From Pseudohongiella sp. (lineage in GTDB: Bacteria; Pseudomonadota; Gammaproteobacteria; Pseudomonadales; Pseudohongiellaceae), in NCBI RefSeq assembly GCF_011050365.1, contig NZ_DRFV01000012.1:124001-188000 (forward strand): a DNA stretch of 64,000 bases, read 5' to 3'. Shown piece after piece: positions 38,994-48,538 of this stretch. The notes beneath the pieces are model-generated. The model saw only the letters and a program-made list of their open reading frames with translations, had not been told where the DNA came from and made no database searches. A program made the position numbers and the translations under genes. The stretch's first letter is position 1. Each line of letters begins with the position of its first letter.

Positions 38994-39046
38994 TGTAGCG
39001 GCTATCGTCAGCCTGAAGCTTGTCTTTTTGTGCCAGGGAGTGCCGG

Positions 39047-40114
39047 ATGAACGTCAAGCCGCAACAACGACCGTTAATGAACTTTACGCTGAGCGCCGCG
39101 CTGGTGGCGCTGACTGTCTATTTGCTGGTGGTCGGGCAGAACCTGCTTCTGCCCTTGGTCATCGCCATCGTATTCTGGTTTCTGATCAATGTATTGGCCG
39201 CCAGTTTCGGTCGCCTTCAAATTGGCGGATATCATATACCGCGGCCCCTGTGCTTTATTGCCTCCATCCTGATGTTTCTCATTGCCGTGACGGTGGTCGT
39301 ACAATTCATCAGCGGCAGTCTTAACGATCTGGGCAGTGTAGCCCGGGTATACGAAACAAATCTGCGTGCATACTGGTTGGCGTTTCCCTTCGCCGATAGC
39401 TTGCCTGCCGGCGGTATGGCGCAGATGGTGACCGAGTGGCTTGATATTTCGGCATTGATTACTACCACGGCTCTGACTTTCACCGGCCTGGCTGCCGATG
39501 GTGTGCTGATCATCATCTATGTCGGTTTTCTGTTGTTTGAACAGGGGAATTTCAACGCCAAGTTGTCTGCGTTGGTGGGTAATGAGGCACGGGAACGCAG
39601 TGTGCGGCGTATCATCAATCGCGTGCGCAAGGATGTGCAGAAATACATCAGTATAAAAATGTTTACCAGCCTGCTGACGGGTATTCTGAGCTACCTGATA
39701 CTACGCGCCCTGGGAGTGGATTTTCCCGAGGTTTGGGGGGTGCTGATCTTTCTGCTGAATTTCATACCCACCGTAGGCTCCATTATCGCCACCATTTTTC
39801 CGGCGACCATCGCGTTGGCACAGTCAAATGAAGGCATTGCGTTGTCCCTGATCGTACTGGTGTCCATCGGCACGCTGCAGGTGTGTATCGGCAATATCCT
39901 TGAGCCACGTCTTATGGGCACCTCGCTTAACCTCAGCCCGGTTGTTATCCTGTTTAACCTGGCATTATGGGGTTATATCTGGGGCGTGGCCGGCATGTTC
40001 CTGTGTGTGCCGTTTCTGATTATCACCACCATAGTTTTATCGCATTTCCCCAGAACGCGCCCCATTGCTATCCTGTTGTCCAGTAACGGTAAAATTGACA
40101 TTACCGAGGAATAA
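39047..40114 (+). CDS. AI-2E/PerM family permease
   Basis: About 355 aa, polytopic, with the family pattern LVIAIVFWFLINVLA at the N-terminus, a soluble middle part containing RIINRVRKDVQKYISIKMFTS, and a C-terminal helix cluster ending in NIL(E)PRLMG and WGYIWGVAGMFLCVP. Family members include exporters of AI-2 and Na+/H+ antiporters, so the substrate is open. The ATG at 39047 has GGGAG 6 nt upstream; ATG 39077 is an alternative. It follows the DsbD-like gene by 53 nt. Confidence 0.88.
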   Translation: MNVKPQQRPLMNFTLSAALVALTVYLLVVGQNLLLPLVIAIVFWFLINVLAASFGRLQIGGYHIPRPLCFIASILMFLIAVTVVVQFISGSLNDLGSVARVYETNLRAYWLAFPFADSLPAGGMAQMVTEWLDISALITTTALTFTGLAADGVLIIIYVGFLLFEQGNFNAKLSALVGNEARERSVRRIINRVRKDVQKYISIKMFTSLLTGILSYLILRALGVDFPEVWGVLIFLLNFIPTVGSIIATIFPATIALAQSNEGIALSLIVLVSIGTLQVCIGNILEPRLMGTSLNLSPVVILFNLALWGYIWGVAGMFLCVPFLIITTIVLSHFPRTRPIAILLSSNGKIDITEE

Positions 40115-40121
40115 CACGGTT

Positions 40122-40150
40122 CTGTAATTAAGCTACTATAAGAGTATAAT
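40122..40150 (+). promoter_or_regulatory. candidate promoter of alaS
   Basis: Perfect TATAAT at 40145-40150 with a weak -35 (CTGTAA, 17-nt spacer), 76 nt before the alaS start. Confidence 0.5.
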
Positions 40151-40226
40151 CTGCCGCCATATCTGGCTATGTGGCCGCTCTGGCGGCAGGCATTGTTGCT
40201 CAATGAATTTGTTAACGGAAGACCCG

Positions 40227-42836
40227 ATGAAAAGTAATGATATACGTCAGACGTTTCTTGACTACTTCAAGTCCAAAGGCCATGAAGTGATTGCCAGCAG
40301 CTCACTGGTGCCCGGAAATGATCCAACCCTGCTGTTTACCAATGCGGGAATGGTGCAGTTCAAGGACTGTTTTCTGGGTGCCGACAAAAGGGCGTATACG
40401 CGAGCGGTCAGCTCTCAGCGTTGCGTACGGGCCGGTGGCAAGCACAACGATCTGGAAAACGTCGGGTATACCGCGCGCCATCATACGTTCTTCGAGATGT
40501 TGGGCAACTTCAGTTTTGGCGATTATTTCAAGGATGATGCCATCGCTTTCGCCTGGGAATTTCTGACCCGGGAACTGGGCTTGCCGAAAGACAAACTCTG
40601 GGTCACCGTCTACAAAGACGATGACGAAGCCGCCGCCATCTGGATCAACGACGTGGGCGTGGATGCCTCGCGCGTGGTCCGGCTAGGAGATGATTCCAAT
40701 TTCTGGGCCATGGGTGATACCGGCCCCTGTGGTCCCTGTAGTGAAATCTTCTATGATCACGGCCCTGATGTCGCCGGTGGCCCTCCGGGTAGCCCGGACG
40801 AGGACGGTGATCGTTACATCGAGATCTGGAACCTGGTTTTCATGCAGTTCGATCGTCAGCCCAGTGGTGAGCTGGTTCCGTTACCCAAGCCGTCGGTTGA
40901 TACCGGTATGGGCCTGGAACGTTTGGCGGCGGTTCTGCAGCACGTGCATAGCAACTACGAAATTGATCTGTTTCAAAACCTGTTGCAGGCAGCGGGTGAC
41001 GTTACAGGCATCAAGGACACAGGCAACACGTCGCTGCGCGTGATTGCTGATCACATCCGCTCCTGTGCTTTCCTGGTGCTCGATGGTGTGACGCCATCCA
41101 ATGAAGGGCGAGGTTATGTGTTGCGACGAATTATCCGTCGTGCCGTGCGTCACGGCTACCAGCTCGGCGTCAAGGATGTGTTCTTCTACCGCCTGGTTGC
41201 GGCCCTGGTCAGCGAAATGGGCGACGCCTATCCGGCGCTGAAAAAAGAACAGGCACGCGTTGAAAAGGTGTTGAAGGAGGAAGAGCAGCAGTTCGCCCGC
41301 ACTCTGGAAAATGGCATGCAGATTCTGAACCAGGCCATCAGTCAACTGTCCGGCAAAGAGCTGCCCGGCGAGACGGTGTTCCGTTTGTATGATACTTATG
41401 GCTTTCCCGTTGATCTCACCGCCGATGTTGCGCGTGAGCACGATCTGACGTTGGATATGGCCGGATTTGAGCGCGCCATGGAAGGACAGCGACAGCAGGC
41501 GCGCGCGGCCAGTCAGTTCAATGCCGTGGATAAACTGAGCATAGACAGTTCGGAAGGCACTGAGTTTGTCGGATACGAAAAGCTGCATGCGGACGCCGAT
41601 GTGTTGGCTGTATACCAGAACGGAAAGTCAGTTAACGCCCTTATTGGCAATGCTGAGGCCGTGATATTGTTGAATACAAGCCCATTCTACGGTGAATCCG
41701 GTGGGCAGGCGGGTGACCGCGGTGTGCTGGAGATCCGTCAGGGCGCCAAGGTATCTGCGTTGTTTGAGGTGTCCGACACTCAAAAGCAGGGTGAGCACGT
41801 ATTACACAAAGGTGTGCTGAAGCAGGGCAGTATCAAGGTCGGCGACAGTCTGTCTGCCAGTGTTGAGGCAGAAAATCGTCACGCCATCATGCTTAACCAT
41901 TCAGCCACACATTTGCTGCACGCAGCGCTGCGTACTGTGTTGGGGGATCATGTCACCCAGAAAGGGTCGCTGGTAAACGCCGAACGCCTGCGCTTTGATT
42001 TTTCGCATAATGCGCCGATGAGCGAAGAGGAAGTGCGCCGCATAGAAACGCTGGTCAATGCCCAGATCCAGCAGAATCATGCTGTACAAAAGGAAGTCAT
42101 GTCTATCGACGAGGCCATGGAAAAAGGCGCCATGGCCTTGTTTGGTGAAAAGTATGGTGATCAGGTGCGCGTGGTCACCATGGGTGAGTTTTCCACAGAA
42201 TTGTGTGGCGGCACACACGTGCAGCGGACCGGTGATATTGGCCTGTTCAAGCTGGTGGCTGAGTCCGGCATCGCGGCGGGTGTGCGCCGGGTCGAAGCGG
42301 TGACCGGCCTGGGCGCACTTAACTATGTTGAGCGCGAGGAAGCCGTGTTGCGGCAGATCTGTGAATTGCTGAAAACCGGCGCTGACGGCGCGCTTGATCG
42401 TGTCCAGCAGTTGGTCGCCGGCACCCGTGCGCTGGAGAAGGAGCTCGCACAACTCAAGGGCAAGCTGGCCAGCGCCGCCGGCAGTGACATGGCATCCGAT
42501 GCCATCGATATCAATGGTATCAAGCTGCTGGTCAAACAACTGGACGGTTTCAACAGCAAAACCCTGCGTGATACCGTGGATCAGCTCAAGAACAAGCTGG
42601 GTAGTGCAGTGGTGGTTCTGGCCAGCGTTGAGGGCGACAAGGTCAGTCTGGTGGCCGGTGTTACCCAGGACCTGACCGGCAGAATCAAAGCCGGTGACGT
42701 GGTGAACATGGTGGCGCAGCAGGTCGGCGGCAAGGGCGGTGGTCGCCCCGATATGGCGATGGCGGGGGGTACTGACCCGGATGGTCTGCCGGCGGCACTG
42801 AAGTCGGTGTCTGATTTTGTGACGCAGCTCACTTGA
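40227..42836 (+). CDS. alaS: alanine-tRNA ligase
   Basis: 869 aa from the ATG at 40227 ([20 protein letters not shown]), with CGGAAGA upstream; the in-frame ATG at 40203 would add eight residues. It has the class II core with [14 protein letters not shown], a tRNA-recognition part, and an editing domain with the zinc/hydrolysis residues [12 protein letters not shown] and [12 protein letters not shown]. The C-terminal DHHA1 oligomerisation domain is [15 protein letters not shown]. It charges tRNA-Ala and clears Ser/Gly mischarging. It begins the conserved alaS-lysC-csrA-tRNA-Ser run. Confidence 0.98.
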   Translation: MKSNDIRQTFLDYFKSKGHEVIASSSLVPGNDPTLLFTNAGMVQFKDCFLGADKRAYTRAVSSQRCVRAGGKHNDLENVGYTARHHTFFEMLGNFSFGDYFKDDAIAFAWEFLTRELGLPKDKLWVTVYKDDDEAAAIWINDVGVDASRVVRLGDDSNFWAMGDTGPCGPCSEIFYDHGPDVAGGPPGSPDEDGDRYIEIWNLVFMQFDRQPSGELVPLPKPSVDTGMGLERLAAVLQHVHSNYEIDLFQNLLQAAGDVTGIKDTGNTSLRVIADHIRSCAFLVLDGVTPSNEGRGYVLRRIIRRAVRHGYQLGVKDVFFYRLVAALVSEMGDAYPALKKEQARVEKVLKEEEQQFARTLENGMQILNQAISQLSGKELPGETVFRLYDTYGFPVDLTADVAREHDLTLDMAGFERAMEGQRQQARAASQFNAVDKLSIDSSEGTEFVGYEKLHADADVLAVYQNGKSVNALIGNAEAVILLNTSPFYGESGGQAGDRGVLEIRQGAKVSALFEVSDTQKQGEHVLHKGVLKQGSIKVGDSLSASVEAENRHAIMLNHSATHLLHAALRTVLGDHVTQKGSLVNAERLRFDFSHNAPMSEEEVRRIETLVNAQIQQNHAVQKEVMSIDEAMEKGAMALFGEKYGDQVRVVTMGEFSTELCGGTHVQRTGDIGLFKLVAESGIAAGVRRVEAVTGLGALNYVEREEAVLRQICELLKTGADGALDRVQQLVAGTRALEKELAQLKGKLASAAGSDMASDAIDINGIKLLVKQLDGFNSKTLRDTVDQLKNKLGSAVVVLASVEGDKVSLVAGVTQDLTGRIKAGDVVNMVAQQVGGKGGGRPDMAMAGGTDPDGLPAALKSVSDFVTQLT

Positions 42837-42864
42837 CAATGCTCAAGTTCGTCTGTGAAAACCA

Positions 42865-42893
42865 TTGCAATCAACCGGCCAATTTTGTTTAAT
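42865..42893 (+). promoter_or_regulatory. sigma-70 promoter of lysC
   Basis: TTGCAA at 42865-42870 and TTTAAT at 42888-42893 with a 17-nt spacer, in the 84-nt gap between alaS and lysC; the start codon is 28 nt downstream. Confidence 0.72.
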
Positions 42894-42920
42894 CACGCAC
42901 TTTTCCAGTAAATAGACTCT

Positions 42921-44150
42921 ATGGCGCTCTTTGTTCAGAAGTTTGGCGGTACCTCGGTGGGCACAGTCGACCGCATCGAGGCGGTGGCCGACAGGATTGT
43001 CGCCAGTCGCGCCTCCGGCCACGATATTGTGGTGGTGGTATCTGCCATGAGCGGAGAAACCAATCGTCTTATCGGCCTGGCGGAGCAGATTCAGGGCCAG
43101 CCCTCGCCAAGGGAACTGGACGTGCTGGTGTCCACGGGTGAGCAGGTGACAATTGCGCTGCTGTGTATGGCTTTGCACAAACGCGGCTGCGCCGCCCGCT
43201 CATTCACGGGCGGGCAGGTACGAATTTTGACGGATGAGTCGCACACACGTGCACGCATCCGGGAAATCGATTCCGAGCGTATTAACGCAGAGCTCGGTAG
43301 CGGATCGGTGGTCGTCGTCGCCGGATTTCAGGGGGTCGACGAGAACGGCAATATCACTACCCTGGGGCGTGGTGGCTCAGATACCTCTGCTGTCGCCCTG
43401 GCTGCGGCTCTGCACGCTGATGAATGTCAGATCTATACTGACGTCAAAGGCGTATACACCACGGACCCCAGGGTCGTGGAAGACGCCCGCCTTTTACGCA
43501 GCATCACTTTCGAGGAGATGCTGGAACTGGCCAGTCTGGGGGCGAAAGTTCTCCAGATTCGTGCTGTTGAATTTGCCGGCAAGTACAAAGTGCCACTCAG
43601 GGTGCTGTCGAGTTTTGAGGATGATCCGGGAACACTGATCAGTCTGGAGGATGACAAAGAAATGGAAGCACCGATTATCTCCGGCATCGCGTTTACCCGC
43701 GACGAGGCTAAAGTAACCGTTACCGGCGTCCCGGATGTCCCGGGTGTGGCCTACCAGGTCCTGGGGCCGGTCAGTGATGCCGGTATTGAGGTCGATGTCA
43801 TCGTGCAGAACGTCTCTGCAGATGGCTCCACTGACATTACATTCACCGTGAAACGTCAGGATAGTGAGCAGACGCGCGGTCTGGTGGCTGAAATCGCTGA
43901 ACGAATTGGCGCCAAAAACGTGTCCTTTGACAAGAAGATCGCAAAAGTGTCTCTGGTAGGGGTCGGCATGCGATCTCATGCCGGCATCGCCAGCAAAATG
44001 TTTAAAACGCTGGCTGACGAGTCAATAAATATACAAATAATAACAACCTCCGAGATCAAGATTTCAGTGGTGATCGAGGAGAAATACCTGGAGCTGGCAG
44101 TGCGTTCACTGCACGCGGCATTCGGGCTGGGAAGTGACGCTGTGGCCTAG
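42921..44150 (+). CDS. lysC: aspartate kinase (monofunctional, two ACT domains)
   Basis: 409 aa. The amino-acid kinase domain starts VQKFGGTSVGTVDRIE and includes TTLGRGGSDTSAVALAAAL. Two C-terminal ACT domains follow (from about 265, VTGVPDVPGVAYQVL; and KVSLVGVGMRSHAGIASKMF). It phosphorylates aspartate, the first step to lysine, methionine and threonine, and so feeds hom and thrC at 29.7-32.4 kb. ACT domains imply feedback by lysine and/or threonine. No lysine riboswitch is visible in the 84-nt leader. Confidence 0.97.
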   Translation: MALFVQKFGGTSVGTVDRIEAVADRIVASRASGHDIVVVVSAMSGETNRLIGLAEQIQGQPSPRELDVLVSTGEQVTIALLCMALHKRGCAARSFTGGQVRILTDESHTRARIREIDSERINAELGSGSVVVVAGFQGVDENGNITTLGRGGSDTSAVALAAALHADECQIYTDVKGVYTTDPRVVEDARLLRSITFEEMLELASLGAKVLQIRAVEFAGKYKVPLRVLSSFEDDPGTLISLEDDKEMEAPIISGIAFTRDEAKVTVTGVPDVPGVAYQVLGPVSDAGIEVDVIVQNVSADGSTDITFTVKRQDSEQTRGLVAEIAERIGAKNVSFDKKIAKVSLVGVGMRSHAGIASKMFKTLADESINIQIITTSEIKISVVIEEKYLELAVRSLHAAFGLGSDAVA

Positions 44151-44423
44151 AGGCCGCGAAAGCGTGGCATGCTGACAATTGTGGGTTAGTGCCTGAGAAA
44201 ATAAGATAAAGAAAAAATGAAGGTCCGGTAGTGATTTGTTTTGGGGCAAATGACTGCAAATGGTTCGTTTTCCGGTCTGTGCTAATGAGATAGGAGAACG
44301 GTGTTTACAGTGCAGTGAAATAAAGCATTTCCGTGAATACTTTTCAGGCAGCGAGAAGGCTGAGAGCTGATTGAGCTGAAAGGGACGTTACATGGATATC
44401 ATGAATGGAAAAGGAGATACATC

Positions 44424-44639
44424 ATGTTGATCTTGACTCGCCGAATCGGTGAAACCCTGATGGTTGGTGATGACGTCACCGTGACCGTCCTCGGTGTAAA
44501 AGGTAACCAGGTACGAATTGGCGTCAACGCGCCCAAAGATGTTGCAGTGCATCGAGAGGAAATCTACCAGCGCATCCAGAAAGAAAAGGGTGCCGTCAGC
44601 GAAAATGCCGATGAAGGTGGTACTCCGGACAACGAATAA
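44424..44639 (+). CDS. csrA: carbon storage regulator CsrA
   Basis: 71 aa, beginning [20 protein letters not shown], the invariant RNA-binding N-terminus, with the [19 protein letters not shown] core. It binds GGA motifs in mRNA leaders to repress or stabilise messages. Its own ribosome site AAGGAG at 44411-44416 contains GGA, and another GGA lies just upstream, so autoregulation is plausible. The 273-nt gap to lysC shows no clear promoter or other gene. Confidence 0.98.
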   Translation: MLILTRRIGETLMVGDDVTVTVLGVKGNQVRIGVNAPKDVAVHREEIYQRIQKEKGAVSENADEGGTPDNE

Positions 44640-44712
44640 GTGCCGGATTAAGCGCAAAAGCCGCGGTATCACAATCAATTGGAAATTCAGGTCTGAAAAT
44701 TCCGTTTCAGCC

Positions 44713-44741
44713 CTGCCATTTCTCCTGAGTTGTGCTATGAT
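44713..44741 (+). promoter_or_regulatory. promoter of tRNA-Ser
   Basis: CTGCCA and TATGAT separated by 17 nt, followed by a GC-rich discriminator GCGCCC; the tRNA starts 14 nt after the -10. A GC discriminator is typical of stable-RNA promoters under stringent control. Confidence 0.7.
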
Positions 44742-44754
44742 TGCGCCCGATTTT

Positions 44755-44845
44755 GGAGAGATGGCCGAGTGGCTGAAGGCGCGCCCCTGCTAAGGGCGTA
44801 TAGGTTAATCCCCTATCGAGGGTTCGAATCCCTCTCTCTCCGCCA
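44755..44845 (+). tRNA. tRNA-Ser (anticodon GCU)
   Basis: 91 nt including an encoded CCA. The acceptor stem GGAGAGA pairs with TCTCTCC (44835-44841), with discriminator G and CCA at 44843-44845. The anticodon stem CGCCC/GGGCG encloses the loop CTGCTAA with GCT at 44789-44791. A long variable arm (class II) and the T arm GAGGG-TTCGAAT-CCCTC are present. It reads AGC and AGU. Following csrA is the common gammaproteobacterial position. Confidence 0.98.
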
Positions 44846-45020
44846 TATTAAATATCCCCGTCCGTGTACGTGCCGCTAGCGACATAAATATAGCCAGCGG
44901 CAAACACGGAGAGGGAAGCGAACCCGACAGAGGGTCGACTGATTGCAACGCAATCAGAGACGAGCGCGATAGCGCGAAGCCCGGAAGGGGCGAAACAGCG
45001 CAAAGCTGTTTTGCTCAATC
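44831..45020 (+). repeat. 190-bp tRNA-terminal repeat, copy 1
   Basis: First of two tandem 190-bp units. It starts in the tRNA-Ser T arm/acceptor and ends just before a second copy of the 19-nt tRNA 3' end AATCCCTCTCTCTCCGCCA (44827-44845 and 45017-45035). Inside are a two-part stem (TCCGTGT 44861-44867 with ACACGGA 44904-44910; TGCCGCT 44871-44877 with AGCGGCA 44896-44902), TGATTGC-AAC-GCAATCA, GCGC-GATA-GCGC, and AAACAGC-GCAAA-GCTGTTTT (44993-45012), which resembles a weak terminator. Confidence 0.95.
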
Positions 45021-45210
45021 CCTCTCTCTCCGCCATATTAAATATCCCCGTCCGTTTACGTGCCGCTAGCGACATAAATATAGCCAGCGGCAAACACGGA
45101 GAGGGAAGCGAACCCGACAGAGGGTCGACTGATTGCAACGCAATCAGAGACGAGCGCGATAGCGCGAAGCCCGGCAGGGGCGAAACAGCGCAAAGCTGTT
45201 TTGCTCAATC
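45021..45210 (+). repeat. 190-bp tRNA-terminal repeat, copy 2
   Basis: Identical to copy 1 except for two substitutions (G to T at 45056, A to C at 45175). The first change breaks one pair of the outer stem. It is followed by a third, partial 18-nt copy of the tRNA end (45207-45224, lacking the final A), after which similarity stops. Confidence 0.95.
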
Positions 45211-45294
45211 CCTCTCTCTCCGCCTGCCCGTATACGTGAATCGGAGCATGACAATGCAAGCGCCGCCAGTTCGCACCGGCGGCGGTATCACAAA

Positions 45295-47985
45295 CTACAT
45301 CGGTAGGGTGACTACCAGGTCTTCCGAGCTTGACACACGCCCCTCCGCGTCCCTGTTCAGGGCCCGGAAGTGATACGTTTCGCCTGGTATGAGATCGCGC
45401 AATACTGTGAGGTGGTTCTCTGACAGCACGGCATTGAGATCACTGTCAGTGCCATACTGTGCGCTGAGACCATATTGCACCATGCTTTCCGACGGCCGGT
45501 CAGTGACCCAATTGACCTCCAGTTCGTCCGGGTTTTTATGGTAAACAACCAGTGAACTCAATTGAGGTGACTGCCCGACGTCAAACCGCAGGTTCTTCAC
45601 CGCCGCTCCCGTGGTATTGAATGTCACGCCAGCGAACAACGGATAACTTGCAGACATTTTGCTGGTATAAAAAACCACGTCATTCACCAGATATTGAACC
45701 TTCCCACCTTCGACAAGAATTCTGAAACGGTCTCCTGCGGCGAATCGGGTATCGGCGCGGTAGATGCCGCGTTCCCTGACTTCGGCGATACCTTGCTGCA
45801 ACCGCAGACCAAACTTAAACCCTTTGGCCGACGCAATCTCTTGCTTGCTCGTCAAACCGGCGATCAACATTGGCGCCGACGCGTTTGCGGTAAAGTCAAA
45901 GGCGGCGTTGCCCGTGGTGACACTCTGCAGAGAAATCACGCCAGCGTCGTCACAGCCATTACATCCCGATGTTTTGGTCAGTTCTTCCCCTTCGATTGCT
46001 ACATTGCTTATGTCACTCCAGAAAATCGAGCCGGCCGGGATGGTGTCGACGGTCAATAGTGGTGGAACAATGACGGGCTCGGAAACCTGGAGCGACTGTT
46101 CGACGCCAAGCCGCAGGTTATTCACCGCTGCACCCGTGGTATTGAAGGTCACGCCAGCGAACAACGGATAACTTGCAGGTGCTGTGCTGGTATAGAAAAC
46201 CGTGTCATTCACCAGGTATTCTACCTTGCCGCCGTCGACAAGAATTCTGAAGTGGTCTCCTGCGGCGAATCGGGTATCGGCACGGTAGATTCCGCGTTCC
46301 CTGACTTCGGCTATACCCTGCTGCAATCGTACACTGAACTCAAACCCGTTGGCCGACGCAATCTCCTGCGTGCTCGTAAAACCGGCGAACAATATTGGCG
46401 CCGTTGCGTTTGCTGTAAAGTCAAAGGTGGCGTTGCCCGTGGTGACACTCTGCACAGAAATCACGCCAGCGTCGTCGCAGCCATTACATCCCGATGTTTT
46501 GGTCAGTTGTTCGCCTTCGATAGTTACATTACGTATGTCATGCCAGAGAACCGGGCCCGCCGTGATGGGGTCGACGGGCGATAGTGGCGGAACAGTGACG
46601 GGACCGGGAACCTCGATTAACGGCTCCTCCGAGGTGGGCGCCGGGCTGTAATCCACATTGCCTGTCAATAAATGATCAGGCACCTGCACGATAAAGGCAT
46701 CAAGGCGTGAGCCACCCATGTTGCTTGTCCAGAAGAAATATCGCCCGGTGACATCAAGATTGCCTTTGGGTGCCTTGGCGTAGGTATCGCCTCCGCCAGT
46801 CGCATTGAGGTCGGTCATCACCGGCGCCACGACCAGATTTGATTCGCGGCCATCCAGATTGAAGCAGATGATTTCATTGGCGTGGGGGCCGGCACGCTGA
46901 CTTGCACTGCTGCCGCAAGCATATTGATCACGGGCGGCCAGGTCCGGGCGGGCATTGGTATGCGACAGGTGATTTGGAGCTGATACATTCCAGTCATTGT
47001 TGTGATAGACACGCTCACCTTTGAGTGAGCTTTGGCTAAAATCCCACAACTTCCAGGTGTTGGCATCGTTGGCCCAGTTGTCGGCCGCGATCATGTATCC
47101 GTGCCCGAGGTCGGAGTGTCCGGCAGCGCCGTCACTATCAAGCAGAATTCGCTCGTTTCCGGTACTCAGCTCAACGACCAGGTTGTCTTCACCTTGTTGT
47201 CCGTCCAGGTTTGCCTTGATGAGCAGCCACTTGCCACTGCGGTCGACCTGACATTCATCATAATCGCTCGCGATTGGGTAATAGTGGAAACGCTTGCTGT
47301 CTTCTTCATAAGCCATACAGCCCAATGCTTTATAACTCTTGCTCTCCCGAACCGTCGCAGAATGCACACGATCGTTGTCACTGGAGTGTATCTGTGACAG
47401 GTAATGCCCGCTCCCCAGCGTATCGGTTATATCAGTGACCGTTTGCATCTGACCGGTGATGACATCCAGACGAACAATGCTCGGACCGTCATTGATATAA
47501 AGTTTTGTTGGCATCGTGGCGCTGAAATACCAGCCTTCGCCAGTCGCCCAGCTTAACGGGTTGTTCGAGGGGAACAGGGCGCCCAGGTCTTTGACTTCAC
47601 CGGTATTTTTGTTGAGTTCAAGTAAACTGGGGCCGCGGCCGCCACGATTCTGATCCAGGCCCAGGAAAATAAGCATGGACTCCATGCCGACGTGATTATT
47701 CATGTTGCGCCAGTAGGAGTAACCAGCATAATTGACACAATCCTGCCCGGCGCAATCACTGCCATTGGTCAAGCGGACGGCTTGAGTATTGTATGGTGCA
47801 GGAAATGTGAATGCGCCGCGCGCGGGCATGAAGCTTTGGATGGTGTTGCTGTCCAGAACAGGCCTGACTGCAGCGTTGTCCGGGGTTTCCAGAAAACCAC
47901 CTGTGCCGGGGACGGCTGATACAATCGGGGGCAGCATGGTCACGACCAATGACACGCAAGTGGCAACGTATTTAGAGTTGAGCAT
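45295..47985 (-). CDS. large secreted protein: propeller-like N-terminus, two 175-aa repeats, FnIII-like C-terminus
   Basis: 896 aa with a signal peptide (VATCVSLVVTMLPPIVSA). Residues about 40-440 form repeated strands suggestive of a beta-propeller (SIVRLDVITGQMQTVTDI, HGYMIAADNWANDANTWKLW). Two tandem 175-aa repeats follow at about 456-630 and 631-805, each with CNGCDD, RGIYRADTRFAAGD and FNTTGA motifs typical of a jelly-roll/lectin-like fold. A fibronectin III-like end (about 806-896) completes it. Strong AGGAG before the ATG. I do not recognise a catalytic site. It could bind or degrade a polysaccharide or be a surface adhesin. Confidence 0.75.
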   Translation of the reverse strand: MLNSKYVATCVSLVVTMLPPIVSAVPGTGGFLETPDNAAVRPVLDSNTIQSFMPARGAFTFPAPYNTQAVRLTNGSDCAGQDCVNYAGYSYWRNMNNHVGMESMLIFLGLDQNRGGRGPSLLELNKNTGEVKDLGALFPSNNPLSWATGEGWYFSATMPTKLYINDGPSIVRLDVITGQMQTVTDITDTLGSGHYLSQIHSSDNDRVHSATVRESKSYKALGCMAYEEDSKRFHYYPIASDYDECQVDRSGKWLLIKANLDGQQGEDNLVVELSTGNERILLDSDGAAGHSDLGHGYMIAADNWANDANTWKLWDFSQSSLKGERVYHNNDWNVSAPNHLSHTNARPDLAARDQYACGSSASQRAGPHANEIICFNLDGRESNLVVAPVMTDLNATGGGDTYAKAPKGNLDVTGRYFFWTSNMGGSRLDAFIVQVPDHLLTGNVDYSPAPTSEEPLIEVPGPVTVPPLSPVDPITAGPVLWHDIRNVTIEGEQLTKTSGCNGCDDAGVISVQSVTTGNATFDFTANATAPILFAGFTSTQEIASANGFEFSVRLQQGIAEVRERGIYRADTRFAAGDHFRILVDGGKVEYLVNDTVFYTSTAPASYPLFAGVTFNTTGAAVNNLRLGVEQSLQVSEPVIVPPLLTVDTIPAGSIFWSDISNVAIEGEELTKTSGCNGCDDAGVISLQSVTTGNAAFDFTANASAPMLIAGLTSKQEIASAKGFKFGLRLQQGIAEVRERGIYRADTRFAAGDRFRILVEGGKVQYLVNDVVFYTSKMSASYPLFAGVTFNTTGAAVKNLRFDVGQSPQLSSLVVYHKNPDELEVNWVTDRPSESMVQYGLSAQYGTDSDLNAVLSENHLTVLRDLIPGETYHFRALNRDAEGRVSSSEDLVVTLPM
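45569..46618 (-). repeat. tandem 525-bp intragenic repeat
   Basis: Two in-frame copies, 45569-46093 and 46094-46618, with a period of exactly 525 bp (175 codons) and high nucleotide identity, including long identical runs. They encode the duplicated CNGCDD domain. The similarity at DNA level points to recent duplication or ongoing gene conversion. Confidence 0.9.
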
Positions 47986-48350
47986 TCTTTCGGACTCCTG
48001 TTGTTAACAAATCACATTGTTGTTTTTGTGTGAGTTGCATCAGGTGTTTACCTGAGCGGGAAGTCATTAAGCCGGAGCAATCCGAAAATATCACCTATCT
48101 GAAGTAACGTTTGTGTAACGATAAGCGGCGCGGCACACGTTGCCAGCTTTCCAAATCGATGTTTTTGACTGATATGTACAGGAAGATATTGTCATTTCGC
48201 CGAAGTGGTGAAGCGAGAAAGGGTGAAGCGGGAAAGTGGGGGGCGCGAGAAATGGGTTAGGCAAGAGTACCCAAGACTGGATTATCTTTAGTGCGGCGCA
48301 CTGGAAATGAAATGGACGGCGGGTGATGCAGAGGGTGTGTCAGCAAGGAA

Positions 48351-48390
48351 AAATGAGCCGGAACTGATCCTTCAGTTTACCGGCTCATTT
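48351..48390 (-). terminator. strong intrinsic terminator after the TonB-C gene
   Basis: An 11-bp perfect stem AAATGAGCCGG/CCGGCTCATTT encloses a second 6-bp stem AACTGA-TCCT-TCAGTT. Read on the minus strand it ends in TTTTT. It lies about 150 nt beyond the stop of the gene at 48539-48904. The rest of the 553-nt gap (47986-48538) holds the leader of the secreted-protein gene and nothing else I recognise. Confidence 0.85.
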
Positions 48391-48538
48391 GTTTACGCTT
48401 TTTACTATTGTTTTCATAATGATCCCGTTTTGTCTTTATTGTTATTGAACTTTTTTATGGCTTGTGGCCATTACGCACTGTCGGTTACGGGTTTTAAGCG
48501 ACAGTCGTCTGTTTCATATTGGTCGCGATCCGGTAGGA

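Noticed and set aside
42837-42920. Lysine riboswitch before lysC
   Set aside because: The 84-nt gap is too short for the known lysine riboswitch and is explained by the promoter at 42865-42893.
44848-45259. Minus-strand frames of 67-96 aa across the tRNA repeats
   Set aside because: They simply follow the 190-bp unit and repeat the same peptide; no ribosome site or independent support. The repeats are better explained as RNA structure.
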